Source of the DNA: Lacrimispora saccharolytica
GTDB lineage: Bacteria > Bacillota > Clostridia > Lachnospirales > Lachnospiraceae
Direction of reading: 5' to 3'
DNA: 64,000 nt
Assembly: GCA_021531795.1 (NCBI GenBank)
Contig: JADYUL010000007.1
Location: forward strand, 39,314-103,313
Positions within the stretch are counted from its first letter, which is position 1. Every line of letters starts with the position of its first letter. The notes under the pieces were generated by a model that saw only the letters and a program-made list of their open reading frames with translations, searched no databases and was not told where the DNA came from. Positions 9,777 to 19,198 of the stretch are shown piece by piece. Position numbers and translations under genes: made by a program.

Positions 9777-11093
9777 ATGAGCTTGTATGAGAAGATTGTA
9801 AGTGGTGAAGAAAAAATTGCTTTAGTGGGACTTGGATACGTGGGTATGCCCATAGCCGTAGCTTTTGCTAAGAAGGTTAAGGTTATCGGTTATGACCTTA
9901 ATTCAGAGAAGATAAGATTGTATAAAGATGGAATCGATCCGACCAATGAAGTGGGCAATGAGGTGATAAAGAATACCAAGGTCGAGTTTACTTCAGACGA
10001 AAGCAGGTTGAGAGAAGCGAAATTCCATATTGTTGCAGTGCCGACTCCTGTTAACTCCGACCATACACCTGACCTGTCTCCTGTTGAGGGGGCAAGCAGA
10101 ATCTTAGGAAGAAATCTGACTAAGGGCTCAATAGTGGTATTCGAGTCAACTGTATATCCTGGTGTTACAGAGGATGTATGTGTACCTATCCTCGAAGCAG
10201 AGTCGGGACTAAAGTGTGGAGTGGACTTTAAGATCGGTTATTCACCTGAGAGAATAAATCCCGGTGATAAGGTTCACAGACTTGAGACGATAACTAAAAT
10301 TGTGTCAGGTATGGATGCTGAGACATTGGATGAGGTAGCACATGTATATGAACTTGTCGTTGAAGCAGGTGTTCACAGAGCTGAGTCCATCAAGGTGGCG
10401 GAGGCAGCTAAGGTAATTGAAAATTCCCAGAGGGATATCAATATTGCCTTCATGAATGAATTATCCATTATCTTTGACAAGATGGGAATTGATACATTAG
10501 AGGTACTGAAGGCAGCGGGAACCAAGTGGAATTTCTTAAACTTCCGCCCGGGACTGGTGGGAGGCCACTGTATTGGAGTAGACCCGTATTATCTGACTTA
10601 TAAGGCCGAGCAGCTGGGATATCACAGTCAGATCATTCTCTCAGGCAGAAGAATAAATGATGATATGGGTAAGTATGTGGCTGAATCTGTGGTAAAGAAG
10701 CTAATATCTGCGGACCTTCCTGTTAAGGGAGCTAAGGTGGCAATACTGGGCTTCACCTTCAAGGAGAACTGTCCTGATACCAGGAATACCAAGGTAATAG
10801 ATATATATAATGAACTTGGAGAATATGGTATAGTCCCTATTGTCGTAGATGATACAGCAGATGCAAGTGAAGCTAAGAGACTGTATGGGATAGAATTCAA
10901 AACCATGGCAGATGTTAAGGATATGGATGCCGTAATTCTTGCTGTGGCACATGACAATCTTAAGGGAATCAGCAAGGATACAATGGATTCATTATATAAT
11001 CCAAATAATAAGTCAAGGATACTTGCGGATATCAAGGGAATACTAAACAAATCAGAATATACCGATACAGATTACATATATTGGAGATTGTAA
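9777..11093 (+). CDS. UDP-N-acetylhexosamine 6-dehydrogenase (TviB/WbpO/CapL type)
   Basis: This 438-residue protein matches the UDP-glucose/GDP-mannose dehydrogenase family in length and domain order. It has an N-terminal NAD domain (ALVGLGYVGMP at residues 15-25), a central helical domain, and a C-terminal UDP-binding domain (GFTFKENCPDTRNTKV, about residue 325). The catalytic Cys is in GGHCIGVDPYYL near residue 264. The spacing and the PYYL motif are more like the UDP-GlcNAc or UDP-GalNAc 6-dehydrogenases than UDP-glucose dehydrogenase, so a UDP-HexNAc-uronate product is likely. That acid could be a substrate for amidation or O-acylation by neighbours. The start lies after AAGGAAAA. An 86-base gap follows. 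Confidence 0.9.
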   Translation: MSLYEKIVSGEEKIALVGLGYVGMPIAVAFAKKVKVIGYDLNSEKIRLYKDGIDPTNEVGNEVIKNTKVEFTSDESRLREAKFHIVAVPTPVNSDHTPDLSPVEGASRILGRNLTKGSIVVFESTVYPGVTEDVCVPILEAESGLKCGVDFKIGYSPERINPGDKVHRLETITKIVSGMDAETLDEVAHVYELVVEAGVHRAESIKVAEAAKVIENSQRDINIAFMNELSIIFDKMGIDTLEVLKAAGTKWNFLNFRPGLVGGHCIGVDPYYLTYKAEQLGYHSQIILSGRRINDDMGKYVAESVVKKLISADLPVKGAKVAILGFTFKENCPDTRNTKVIDIYNELGEYGIVPIVVDDTADASEAKRLYGIEFKTMADVKDMDAVILAVAHDNLKGISKDTMDSLYNPNNKSRILADIKGILNKSEYTDTDYIYWRL

Positions 11094-11179
11094 GATTAAT
11101 AATATATTAATAAAGACATTTACAATTATTCCTAATATGGGTATATCCTTGTCAGTAGTTAACAGAGGAGGATATTGTT

Positions 11180-12385
11180 ATGAAAAAATCTAATTCGGGG
11201 GAGATAATAGTAAGAATTCTATGCTTTGCACTCGGTGTACTGCTTACAGTAAGTGCGGTATTAATTAGAGACAGATTCTTCACAGGTGCTAAGAACAGTG
11301 TGGAGTCTGAGGTGACGGATACGGAGGTAACTGAAGAAAAACAGGAAGAGGTTAAGAAGGTGGAAGCCGTAATCAGTCCCATAGCACTCATTGATGATGA
11401 GAATACTATCGGAGACAGTCATGTGGAGGTGGCTGAGCTTGAGAAGTATGAAGAGGAGGTTACTCAGAAGCTTGCAGAGCTTAAGGATCAGCCTGTGCTA
11501 ACGGAAAATGATGATGTAAGTAATTCAGATATTTTAGCAAGTAATATGAACGGAAAGAAGTCAAAGCTTAACTGGAAACCATACTATACAGCATATAGTA
11601 AGGATAACAAGGTATCTCTGGAAGAGAGACAGGCGAGCCGTTCATCATATGAAGAGACTCTCGCTGTCAATGCCTTCGACAAGAAGGTAATCGAAGAAAG
11701 TAAGATTAACTTTAACGGTGTCAAGATCACCATTATGGGTGACAGCCTGACAGCTGCGAGCAATATGACAGATGAGGATGCTGCAAAATATAACTATCCT
11801 AAGATATTGTCTGACATCCTGGGATGTGAAGTGGTTAATATGGGAATAGGCGGTTCTACTGTCAGTAGCTGCGCCAATAATGATCCTATGATTAAGAGAT
11901 GGCAGAGTATACCGGAGGATAGTGATATTGTTATTATTTTCGGCGGAACCAATGACTGTCTGTTCGAGAACAAGTGGCAGTATGGCAACTTAGAATATGA
12001 TCTTAGGATGAATGAGAATACCTTCTGTGGAGATCTGGATTCTATGTGTTCAGGTATGAAATGGAAGTTCCATGATAATATTGCTGACAGATATGTCAGA
12101 ATGATATATATCAATCCGCCCTCAACCATTCTTAATGATGGAGTTGTTGCAGTGGATCCGGGCAATATGGTACCACAGTCAGAATTTGCCAAGGCTATTA
12201 ATGAGATAGCTCCCAATTATGGATTTGATGTAATAGACTTCTATAATACCAATATTCTGAATTCCCATGATTATGATATAAATAGGGAGTTCATGCCGGA
12301 TGGTGTTCATGGCAACGTTGCGGGATATCAGATTATGGCGGAGCATATAGCCAGTGAAATAATACAGATGATTGAACAGGATTAA
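11180..12385 (+). CDS. Membrane-anchored SGNH/GDSL hydrolase (probable O-acetyl esterase or transferase)
   Basis: The 401-residue protein has an N-terminal membrane anchor (residues 10-28) and an acidic, Glu/Lys-rich stalk (about 35-150). The SGNH domain follows: block I is GDSLTAA near residue 188, block III is GGTND near 255, and block V is DGVHGN near 374-379. All catalytic residues are present. A strong AGAGGAGG site at 11164-11171 fixes the ATG. The anchor places the enzyme outside the membrane. It lies 3 bases upstream of an MBOAT acyltransferase and two genes before an SGNH-like partner, so I infer that it handles O-acyl groups on the exported glycan. Whether it adds or removes them cannot be told from sequence. 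Confidence 0.85.
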   Translation: MKKSNSGEIIVRILCFALGVLLTVSAVLIRDRFFTGAKNSVESEVTDTEVTEEKQEEVKKVEAVISPIALIDDENTIGDSHVEVAELEKYEEEVTQKLAELKDQPVLTENDDVSNSDILASNMNGKKSKLNWKPYYTAYSKDNKVSLEERQASRSSYEETLAVNAFDKKVIEESKINFNGVKITIMGDSLTAASNMTDEDAAKYNYPKILSDILGCEVVNMGIGGSTVSSCANNDPMIKRWQSIPEDSDIVIIFGGTNDCLFENKWQYGNLEYDLRMNENTFCGDLDSMCSGMKWKFHDNIADRYVRMIYINPPSTILNDGVVAVDPGNMVPQSEFAKAINEIAPNYGFDVIDFYNTNILNSHDYDINREFMPDGVHGNVAGYQIMAEHIASEIIQMIEQD

Positions 12386-12388
12386 GAT

Positions 12389-13861
12389 ATGCTATTCAAT
12401 TCCTATGAATTCGTATTAATATTCCTACCACTGTGTGTGGTAGGATATTATGCTATTATTAACAGGTATAAGAATAATAAGCAGGGGTTAGTATTACTCC
12501 TGCTTTTTAGCCTTGTATACATAGGATACACCAACATACTGTATTTACTGATACTTATCCCCAATATGGCGATATGTTATTGGATATGCAGATATATGAA
12601 CAATGGCAGGATGTCACAGGTTAAGCGAAAGGGCCTGCTAATATCAGGGATTGTAATAGAGGTATTAGTTCTTAGTATTTTTAAGTATTATGATTTCTTT
12701 ATAGGCAGTATTAATTCGAGATTCAGTCTCGATATGCCCACTGTTAATCTTATTCTTCCCTTGGGTATATCCTTCTACACATTCCAGCAGATAGCATATA
12801 TGGTGGATTGCTATAGAGATAACAATATATGCCATACACCATTGGAGTATGCATTGTTCGTGACATACTTTCCGCAATTTATTCAGGGACCTATTGTTCT
12901 TCAGAGTGAATTCATACCACAGATAAGAAGGACTGAGCTGATAAAGCCTGATTATGAGATGATATCTAAAGGATTATATCGATTTACCCTGGGACTGGGT
13001 AAGAAGGTATTGCTTGCCGATACTCTGGGACTCATTGTTGATAGCGGATATGTCAATATGGACGATGTCAATGCTGTGACAGCTGTTGTAATTATTGTTG
13101 CATATACACTTCAGATATACTTTGATTTCAGTGGATATTCAGATATGGCTATAGGTGTGAGTCAGATGCTTGGAATCACATTACCTGAGAACTTCAATTC
13201 ACCGTATAGAGCAACCTCAATAGACGAATTCTGGGACAGGTGGCATATGACGCTTACCAGATTCTTAACAAGGTATGTATACATTCCTCTTGGCGGCAGC
13301 AGGAAAGGACATATCAGAACCTATGTGAATATACTTATAGTGTTCCTAATAAGCGGTCTGTGGCATGGAGCAGAATGGAGCTTTGTTATCTGGGGACTGA
13401 TGCATGGACTTGCCATGTTGTTTAAAAGATTCATGAAGGAACATGGTATTAGTATCAATAAACTACTTGGAAGCATCACAACCTTCATCTTCGTTAATAT
13501 AGCCTGGGTGTTCTTCAGGGCAGTAGATACATCAGAAGCCATAACGCTGATAAAAAAGTTATCTGCAGGTGGATGGACAGGAATAAGCCCTGATATTTAT
13601 GAATCATTTAGTAAGGTTGTGGAGGTATCTGTTATTCAGAGGTTAAGCATCGCACTTGGTATGGAGACATATGAAGGAGCGTTCGCAATCATTGCAATAG
13701 TAATTATTATGCTGATAGCGCTTATTCCAAGAAAGAATACAAAGAGTTTGTCTGAGGTGATGATACCCAATAATAAACATATGCTTATTACGGCTATACT
13801 TTTTGTATGGTGTATATGCAGCTTCAGTGGAGTAACTAATTATATATATTGGAATTTCTGA
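12389..13861 (+). CDS. MBOAT-family O-acyltransferase (AlgI/DltB/PatA-like)
   Basis: This 490-residue protein has around ten membrane segments and the hallmarks of AlgI-like MBOAT proteins: FWDRWHMTLTRFLTRY near residue 285, YIPLGGSRKG near 300, and the catalytic-His motif LWHGAEWSFVIWG near 326. The family moves acyl groups, usually acetyl, from a cytoplasmic donor across the membrane for O-acylation of exported polysaccharide. Length and motifs are normal. It is 3 bases downstream of the SGNH hydrolase and shares its stop with the ATG of the AlgX/DltD-like gene (TGATG), the usual arrangement of an acyltransferase and its extracytoplasmic partner. Confidence 0.94.
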   Translation: MLFNSYEFVLIFLPLCVVGYYAIINRYKNNKQGLVLLLLFSLVYIGYTNILYLLILIPNMAICYWICRYMNNGRMSQVKRKGLLISGIVIEVLVLSIFKYYDFFIGSINSRFSLDMPTVNLILPLGISFYTFQQIAYMVDCYRDNNICHTPLEYALFVTYFPQFIQGPIVLQSEFIPQIRRTELIKPDYEMISKGLYRFTLGLGKKVLLADTLGLIVDSGYVNMDDVNAVTAVVIIVAYTLQIYFDFSGYSDMAIGVSQMLGITLPENFNSPYRATSIDEFWDRWHMTLTRFLTRYVYIPLGGSRKGHIRTYVNILIVFLISGLWHGAEWSFVIWGLMHGLAMLFKRFMKEHGISINKLLGSITTFIFVNIAWVFFRAVDTSEAITLIKKLSAGGWTGISPDIYESFSKVVEVSVIQRLSIALGMETYEGAFAIIAIVIIMLIALIPRKNTKSLSEVMIPNNKHMLITAILFVWCICSFSGVTNYIYWNF

Positions 13862-14928
13862 TGGAACAGGATTATAAGAAGTGGTTACGTAGGACAATAG
13901 TAGGAATACTCGGAATAATGATATTCGTGGTACTCCTTCAGATAATTGTTGATCCGTATTTCCATTATCATAAACCAATAACTAAATACAGACTTAATGA
14001 TGAGAGATATATTAATGACGGTATATCCAGGCACTTCGACTATGATGCTATCATTATCGGTAATTCTCTGTGTCAGAACTTCAGCACCTCTCAGTACGAT
14101 GAACTGTTTGGAACTAGTAGTGTCAAGCTTCCGTATTCCGGTGCAGGATATAAAGAGATCTGGGAATCGCTGGGAAGAGCACTGGAATATAATGACGGAG
14201 TCAAGGAAGTACTGGTATGTATGGACTTGCAGGATCTTGACAGAGAAGCCGATTGGGAGAGATATGAAGGTAATCCCACGTACCTGTATGATGACAATGT
14301 ATTCAATGATATAAAGTACATTTTCAATAAAGATGCAATATATCGAGGAACATTGTATAATCTTATATGGACTGTGATAGGACACGAGAACACATCAATG
14401 GATGAGTATTCTACGTGGGAGAGAGAGACAGGACCTGAAGTAGCTTGTTCATATCTTAAGCCCGTAACAGATGACATGGTTGCAGATAGTCAGGTATTCG
14501 ATGAAGAAGACAAAGACAGGGAAACGAAGAACCTGACACAAAATGTAATTAAGGTTATAGAAGCAAATCCAAATGTCATATTCAGGTTGGTAATACCACC
14601 TTCAAGTATTGCCAGGTGGTGTGAATATTACGAACGTGGTGAAGTACAATATAGGATAGATAGCTTAGAATATGCTTTATCGGTATTATTACATTATAAT
14701 AATGTTGAAGTGTATGCGTTTGATGATGCTTTTGATATAACTACTGATTTGAATAAATACAGTGATACCATTCATTATGATTCAGAGACAAATGAGTGGA
14801 TGTTGATTCAAATAAATGAGGGGAAACATAGGATTACAAATCGGAGCAGAAGTGTCTACTCGGAAAGAACAATGAAGTATTACTCAGGATATATATATGA
14901 TAGATTGAATGCATTCATTTCGGAGTAG
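13861..14928 (+). CDS. AlgX/DltD-like SGNH partner of the MBOAT acyltransferase
   Basis: I start this gene at ATG 13861, which overlaps the MBOAT stop as TGATG, rather than at an upstream in-frame TTG (13849). The 355-residue product has one N-terminal membrane segment (about residues 10-32) and an outward domain. IIIGNSLCQNFSTSQYDEL near residue 70 matches the block I serine motif of the DltD/AlgJ/AlgX branch of SGNH proteins. No clear late D-x-x-H block is visible, so catalysis is less certain than for the SGNH protein two genes upstream. Position and topology fit an extracytoplasmic component that passes the acyl group from the MBOAT protein to the glycan. Confidence 0.72.
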   Translation: MEQDYKKWLRRTIVGILGIMIFVVLLQIIVDPYFHYHKPITKYRLNDERYINDGISRHFDYDAIIIGNSLCQNFSTSQYDELFGTSSVKLPYSGAGYKEIWESLGRALEYNDGVKEVLVCMDLQDLDREADWERYEGNPTYLYDDNVFNDIKYIFNKDAIYRGTLYNLIWTVIGHENTSMDEYSTWERETGPEVACSYLKPVTDDMVADSQVFDEEDKDRETKNLTQNVIKVIEANPNVIFRLVIPPSSIARWCEYYERGEVQYRIDSLEYALSVLLHYNNVEVYAFDDAFDITTDLNKYSDTIHYDSETNEWMLIQINEGKHRITNRSRSVYSERTMKYYSGYIYDRLNAFISE

Positions 14929-14984
14929 AGCATTTAGTCTGCCGGGTAAGTGTGGGAAGAGTGATAATAGTAAGACGGTGAAGA

Positions 14985-16481
14985 ATGAGAGATAGAATAA
15001 AGAAGTGTTGCACAGGTTTTTTTTCATATGAGGTCAATAGATTTGAGATTGTATGCTCAGTTTTGATATCGGCTGTGCTGTTTTTTAATCTTTATTATGA
15101 AGACAATCTATCCATGTTTTTATGCTATTTTTGGAATAATGAAGGTTTGTTTAATTGGTATAGCATGGATTGGCTGGGAAATAACAGACTTCCATATGGA
15201 ATTGTTCAGCAGTTCATTTGTCAAGTATGGTGCCTCCCTGTAAATATTTGGTATCATTTGTTCGGAATAGAGCAGGTTGCTAATACATGGACGGTATTAT
15301 GGTATAAATTGTGTGTTGTTCCATTCCTTGTATTAATGATAAGAGAACTATTATGCATTTCCAAACACATTGGAGTGGGCAAAGAAGAACAACGATGGAT
15401 GGTTGTTTTATTTTGCTCATCAGCCTTGGTATCATTACCGGTTTTCCATATAGCACAGACAGATGTGGTTTATCTCTTTTTTGCATTAAGGGGAGTACGA
15501 TGTTATCTGCAAGATGATTATAAAAAATTTCTTGTATATATGATGCTAGCAATAGACTGTAAGTATATGGCCTTATTTGTGTTTATTCCATTGGTTTTGT
15601 TGTATGAGAAAAGGATACTTCATATATTTATAGACTGTATTACTGGGGGAATCCTGATTCCAATCCAAATAATATGGTACAAGCTAGTCGAAAAAATAAA
15701 TGATGCTGTTTTCTTTGTAAATACAAATGCTGTTTCTCAAAATGACGTGGTTAATTCGCCTGTATTGAAGAATAACGTTAATGAAGCATATGTTGGTTTT
15801 ATGGCACATTATTTTAATAAGACTCTATTTTTTGAACTACCTGCAATAAGAAAAACGTATGTCGCTTCAGTACTTATTGTCCTATTTGGATTGCTGTGTG
15901 TATGGTGTTATCTAAAACATAGTGAGACGAGAAAAGAGACTGTTGAAAACACACTATATGTTGGCTTTTTGTCATTATTGATATTCTTTTCGTGGTCATC
16001 GCCAAATCCTTATTGGATGATAGCATTGTATCCGATTACTTTTCTTATGATGTTTTTTCATAAGGAAAGACTAAGAATTAATCTGATTATAGAAAGTGTC
16101 TATTCGGGCAGTATGTTCTTAATACTTATTGATAGTCTTCCACATGTATTTGGAGGACCCAATAATTTTGATTTTATGCCATTAAAGGAATGGTTTGGGT
16201 TAATCCCTGACCATTCGAATATGCCTGTTGAAATGGGACCTAATGTTTACGGCTTTTTAAAAAAACTTGGTGTATCACAGTTTATGCCGGTTATTGTTGC
16301 AATTTGTCTTGTGAGTTTTATTTGTTGGATAATAATAAATTATCCAAGTGAAAAGAATGAAATAAGTGATCACATAAGTGAAAAAGAATTATCACTATTC
16401 TTACATAACAAACTTTTATTAAACAATTGTTTCCTAATCATTTGGTTATTACTATCTGTTTACTGTATAAGCCGATACTAA
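14985..16481 (+). CDS. Polytopic membrane protein, GT-C-like or polymerase-like, unassigned
   Basis: This 498-residue protein has roughly eleven hydrophobic segments spread over its length, with a more polar outward region around residues 225-275 and another near 370-425. The membrane pattern resembles GT-C mannosyl- or arabinosyltransferases, but I see no decisive acidic loop motif; the first loop carries NWYSMDWLGNNRLPYG. It could also be a glycan polymerase. Base composition drops here: codons are more AT-rich than in the genes to the left, which suggests a separately acquired block starting about 14.98 kb. It is followed after 49 bases by a GtrB-like transferase, a common pairing for GT-C enzymes that use polyprenyl-phosphate sugars. 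Confidence 0.6.
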   Translation: MRDRIKKCCTGFFSYEVNRFEIVCSVLISAVLFFNLYYEDNLSMFLCYFWNNEGLFNWYSMDWLGNNRLPYGIVQQFICQVWCLPVNIWYHLFGIEQVANTWTVLWYKLCVVPFLVLMIRELLCISKHIGVGKEEQRWMVVLFCSSALVSLPVFHIAQTDVVYLFFALRGVRCYLQDDYKKFLVYMMLAIDCKYMALFVFIPLVLLYEKRILHIFIDCITGGILIPIQIIWYKLVEKINDAVFFVNTNAVSQNDVVNSPVLKNNVNEAYVGFMAHYFNKTLFFELPAIRKTYVASVLIVLFGLLCVWCYLKHSETRKETVENTLYVGFLSLLIFFSWSSPNPYWMIALYPITFLMMFFHKERLRINLIIESVYSGSMFLILIDSLPHVFGGPNNFDFMPLKEWFGLIPDHSNMPVEMGPNVYGFLKKLGVSQFMPVIVAICLVSFICWIIINYPSEKNEISDHISEKELSLFLHNKLLLNNCFLIIWLLLSVYCISRY

Positions 16482-16530
16482 TATACAATATAGGCGAAAA
16501 AAGAACATAATTGAGGTGTAGAACACGTTA

Positions 16531-17484
16531 ATGAAAAAGATAAGTGTATTGATTCCCTGTTATAATGAGGTAGAAAATGTAGAACTAATGAGTCAATCTG
16601 TAGTCAATATTATGGATGAAGCTCTTCCAATGTATGATTATGAAATTGTATTCATTGATAATTGTTCAACTGATGGAACAAGGAAAGTTTTAGAGAAAAT
16701 ATGTTTGGAAAATAGGAAGATAAAAGCAATATTTAATGTAACAAACTTTGGACAATTTAATAGCCCATTTTATGGAATGTGTCAGACGACGGGAGACTGT
16801 ACTATATCAATGTGTTGTGACTTTCAGGATCCGATAGAATTGATTCCTGTCTTTGTTCATGAATGGGAAAAGGGGCATAAAATAGTTAGTGGAATAAAGA
16901 CTTCCAGCAAAGAAAATGGGTTAATTTATTTTTTGAGGACATGTTATTATAGGCTTATTCGTAATATGTCTAGTGTGAAAATGATTGAACATTTTACGGG
17001 TTTTGGGTTATACGACAAGACGTTTATTTCAATTTTAAGAGAATTAAATGATCCTATTCCGTTTTTAAGAGGAATTGTAGCTGAATACGGAAGTGGCTTT
17101 AATATGATTGAAATAGAGTATGAACAGGCCAAGAGAAGAGCAGGAAAGACGCATAACAATTTTTATACACTTTATGATGCCGCAATGTTGAGCATTACCT
17201 CATATACAAAAATAGGACTTAGGCTAGCAACTATGTTAGGTTTTGTTTCATCCGGAATTAGTATGGCTGTAGCATTGATTTATTTGGTTATGAAATTAAT
17301 CAATTGGAATGAATTTCAGCCAGGAAATGCTCCATCGACAATAGGTGTATTTGTTTTAGGCTCTTTACAGCTTTTTTTTATTGGTCTATTAGGGGAATAT
17401 ATATTAAATATTAATACAAGAGTAATAAATAGACCTGTAGTAGTTGAAGAAAAAAGAATCAACTTTGAAGAAAGTGAGTTGTAG
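16531..17484 (+). CDS. GT2 polyprenyl-phosphate glycosyltransferase (GtrB/DPM1-like), copy 1
   Basis: This 317-residue protein has an N-terminal GT-A catalytic domain of family 2 (VLIPCYNEVENV at residues 5-16, VFIDNCSTDGT near 46-56, and an acidic CDFQDP near 96). Two membrane helices follow, at about 235-257 and 272-295. That architecture is typical of enzymes that move a sugar from a nucleotide donor to undecaprenyl or other polyprenyl phosphate, giving the donor for GT-C transferases. The membrane protein immediately upstream is a plausible user. A close paralogue of nearly the same length lies at 22143-23087. The C-terminal tail overlaps an AT-rich open frame, but the next gene starts 2 bases after the stop. 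Confidence 0.9.
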   Translation: MKKISVLIPCYNEVENVELMSQSVVNIMDEALPMYDYEIVFIDNCSTDGTRKVLEKICLENRKIKAIFNVTNFGQFNSPFYGMCQTTGDCTISMCCDFQDPIELIPVFVHEWEKGHKIVSGIKTSSKENGLIYFLRTCYYRLIRNMSSVKMIEHFTGFGLYDKTFISILRELNDPIPFLRGIVAEYGSGFNMIEIEYEQAKRRAGKTHNNFYTLYDAAMLSITSYTKIGLRLATMLGFVSSGISMAVALIYLVMKLINWNEFQPGNAPSTIGVFVLGSLQLFFIGLLGEYILNINTRVINRPVVVEEKRINFEESEL

Positions 17485-17485
17485 A

Positions 17486-18469
17486 ATGTTAACTGTGTCC
17501 GTGATTGTTCCGGTTTTCAATACATCGAGCTACCTAAGCAGATGTATTGATAGTATCATTAATCAAACGTATAGAGATATTGAGATAATATTAATTGATG
17601 ATGGTTCTACGGATGATTCGGCAGAGATATGCAAAGAATATGCGTCAATAGATTCAAGAATCAAATATTTCTTTCAAGAAAACAGCGGTCCTGATTACGC
17701 TAGGAAGAGAGGCCTAGATTACGCTAAAGGGGAATATCTAGTTTTTGTTGATTCAGATGATTTTATTGCTCCTAATATGATTGAAGCATTGGTAAAATAC
17801 TCAATGAAAGAAAAATGTGAAGTTGTCTGTTCACAATATGCAAGAATTAATGCAAAGGGTAATATTTGGTACGATGATAACAGGTTATTAGGAGAAAAAG
17901 TAATAATTACAGATATAGAAGATAAGTTTAAACATTATTTTGAGACTCGATTAATAACGGGATCATATTGTTCAAAGTTATTTAAAAGAGAATTACTGGA
18001 GCATTATAGGTTTATTAATGATTCAGTTATTGGAGAAGACATTTCTTTTATCTTATATATTATACAGGTATGTTCACGAATATGTATTGTTTCGGATGTT
18101 TTATATTTCTACTATTGGAACGGATCAAGCATATCTCATTCCGGATACACAGCTAGACATGGTAATGCTTTGACAAATTATATTAATACAAGGAATCATA
18201 TTCTCGATAAAACAAAACTCGAACTCAAATATGTAGTCGGTTTTTTTGCAGAATACGAGATGGCTGTAGCAACTGCGATGAGCAGAAATTGGAATATTGA
18301 TAATAGTATAGTGGATACACTTAGAGAAGATTTGGTAAATAATTTTACTAACATATTGAGCTGTGAAAAAACTAGTATATTAATAAAAATTAGCGTGGCT
18401 CTATTCATATTTTGGCCAAAGTGTTTTATGCGATTGTATAGATGTTTATACCTTGTCACAGGCAGATAG
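17486..18469 (+). CDS. GT2 family glycosyltransferase (GT-A fold)
   Basis: I start this gene at ATG 17486, 2 bases after the preceding stop and about 8 bases after GAAAGTGAG, rather than at an in-frame TTG at 17444 that would overlap the upstream gene. The 327-residue product has the classic family 2 domain: VSVIVPVFNTSSYLSRCID at the N-terminus, IILIDDGSTDDSAEIC near 35, and the metal-binding FVDSDDFI near 90. It is a cytoplasmic or membrane-associated inverting transferase of normal length (300-340). The sequence does not tell the donor. A paralogue with a similar layout is at 24857-25825. Confidence 0.9.
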   Translation: MLTVSVIVPVFNTSSYLSRCIDSIINQTYRDIEIILIDDGSTDDSAEICKEYASIDSRIKYFFQENSGPDYARKRGLDYAKGEYLVFVDSDDFIAPNMIEALVKYSMKEKCEVVCSQYARINAKGNIWYDDNRLLGEKVIITDIEDKFKHYFETRLITGSYCSKLFKRELLEHYRFINDSVIGEDISFILYIIQVCSRICIVSDVLYFYYWNGSSISHSGYTARHGNALTNYINTRNHILDKTKLELKYVVGFFAEYEMAVATAMSRNWNIDNSIVDTLREDLVNNFTNILSCEKTSILIKISVALFIFWPKCFMRLYRCLYLVTGR

Positions 18470-18478
18470 ATTAGGCGT

Positions 18479-19198
18479 ATGAAAATAAGTGTGGTAACGG
18501 TTTGTTATAATAGTGAAAAAACAATTCGACGGACAATTGAATCAGTAATCAATCAGACGTATAGGGATATTGAGTATCTCATTATTGATGGTAAATCAGA
18601 GGATAGAACATGGTCAATCGTAAATGAATACTCTGCTGACAAGAGAATTACTGCCTTATCAGAAATAGATGATGGATTGTATGATGCGATGAATAAGGCA
18701 ACAGATCTTTCGACGGGTGAGTATATTATTTTTTTAAATAGTGGTGATTATTTTGTTGATGAATATGTACTTGCTAAAATGATTCCCCAAGTCCGGGGTG
18801 ACATTACGTATGGAAATGTAATACGCATAAGAGAAAATGGTGAATATGTTGAACGATATGGAAATAGAACATATGTAAAAATCCTATTGCTTTTTGGCAA
18901 AATGGTATGTCATCAAACGATGTTTATCAAAACAAGTATAATGAAAGAATACAAGTATGATCAGAGGTATATTATTACTGCAGACTTTAATTTCTTGTGT
19001 CGTTGTGTAAAAGATAAAAGAAAACTATTTTATGTTAATCAAAATGTTACGTATATGGATAATAGGACGGGAATAAGTTCAACATTATCAAATGTACCAA
19101 TTATGCAGAACGAAGATGATGAGAGTCTAAACAGATGTTTTCCTATATTATTTCGATTAGTATATCCATTGAAAAGGGTTAAGAGATTAATAACATAA
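18479..19198 (+). CDS. GT2 family glycosyltransferase (WcaA/PGL-type short form)
   Basis: This short, 239-residue family 2 transferase shows ISVVTVCYNSEKTIRRTIES at the start, YLIIDGKSEDRTW near 38, a SEIDDGLYDAMNKA segment near 62 and the FLNSGDYF acidic site near 86. The DDGLYDAMNKA block is typical of the colanic-acid type short GT2 proteins. Length is normal for this subgroup (230-260). No membrane segment is visible. The stop overlaps the next ATG (TAATG), so translation is probably coupled with the following GT4. Confidence 0.9.
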   Translation: MKISVVTVCYNSEKTIRRTIESVINQTYRDIEYLIIDGKSEDRTWSIVNEYSADKRITALSEIDDGLYDAMNKATDLSTGEYIIFLNSGDYFVDEYVLAKMIPQVRGDITYGNVIRIRENGEYVERYGNRTYVKILLLFGKMVCHQTMFIKTSIMKEYKYDQRYIITADFNFLCRCVKDKRKLFYVNQNVTYMDNRTGISSTLSNVPIMQNEDDESLNRCFPILFRLVYPLKRVKRLIT

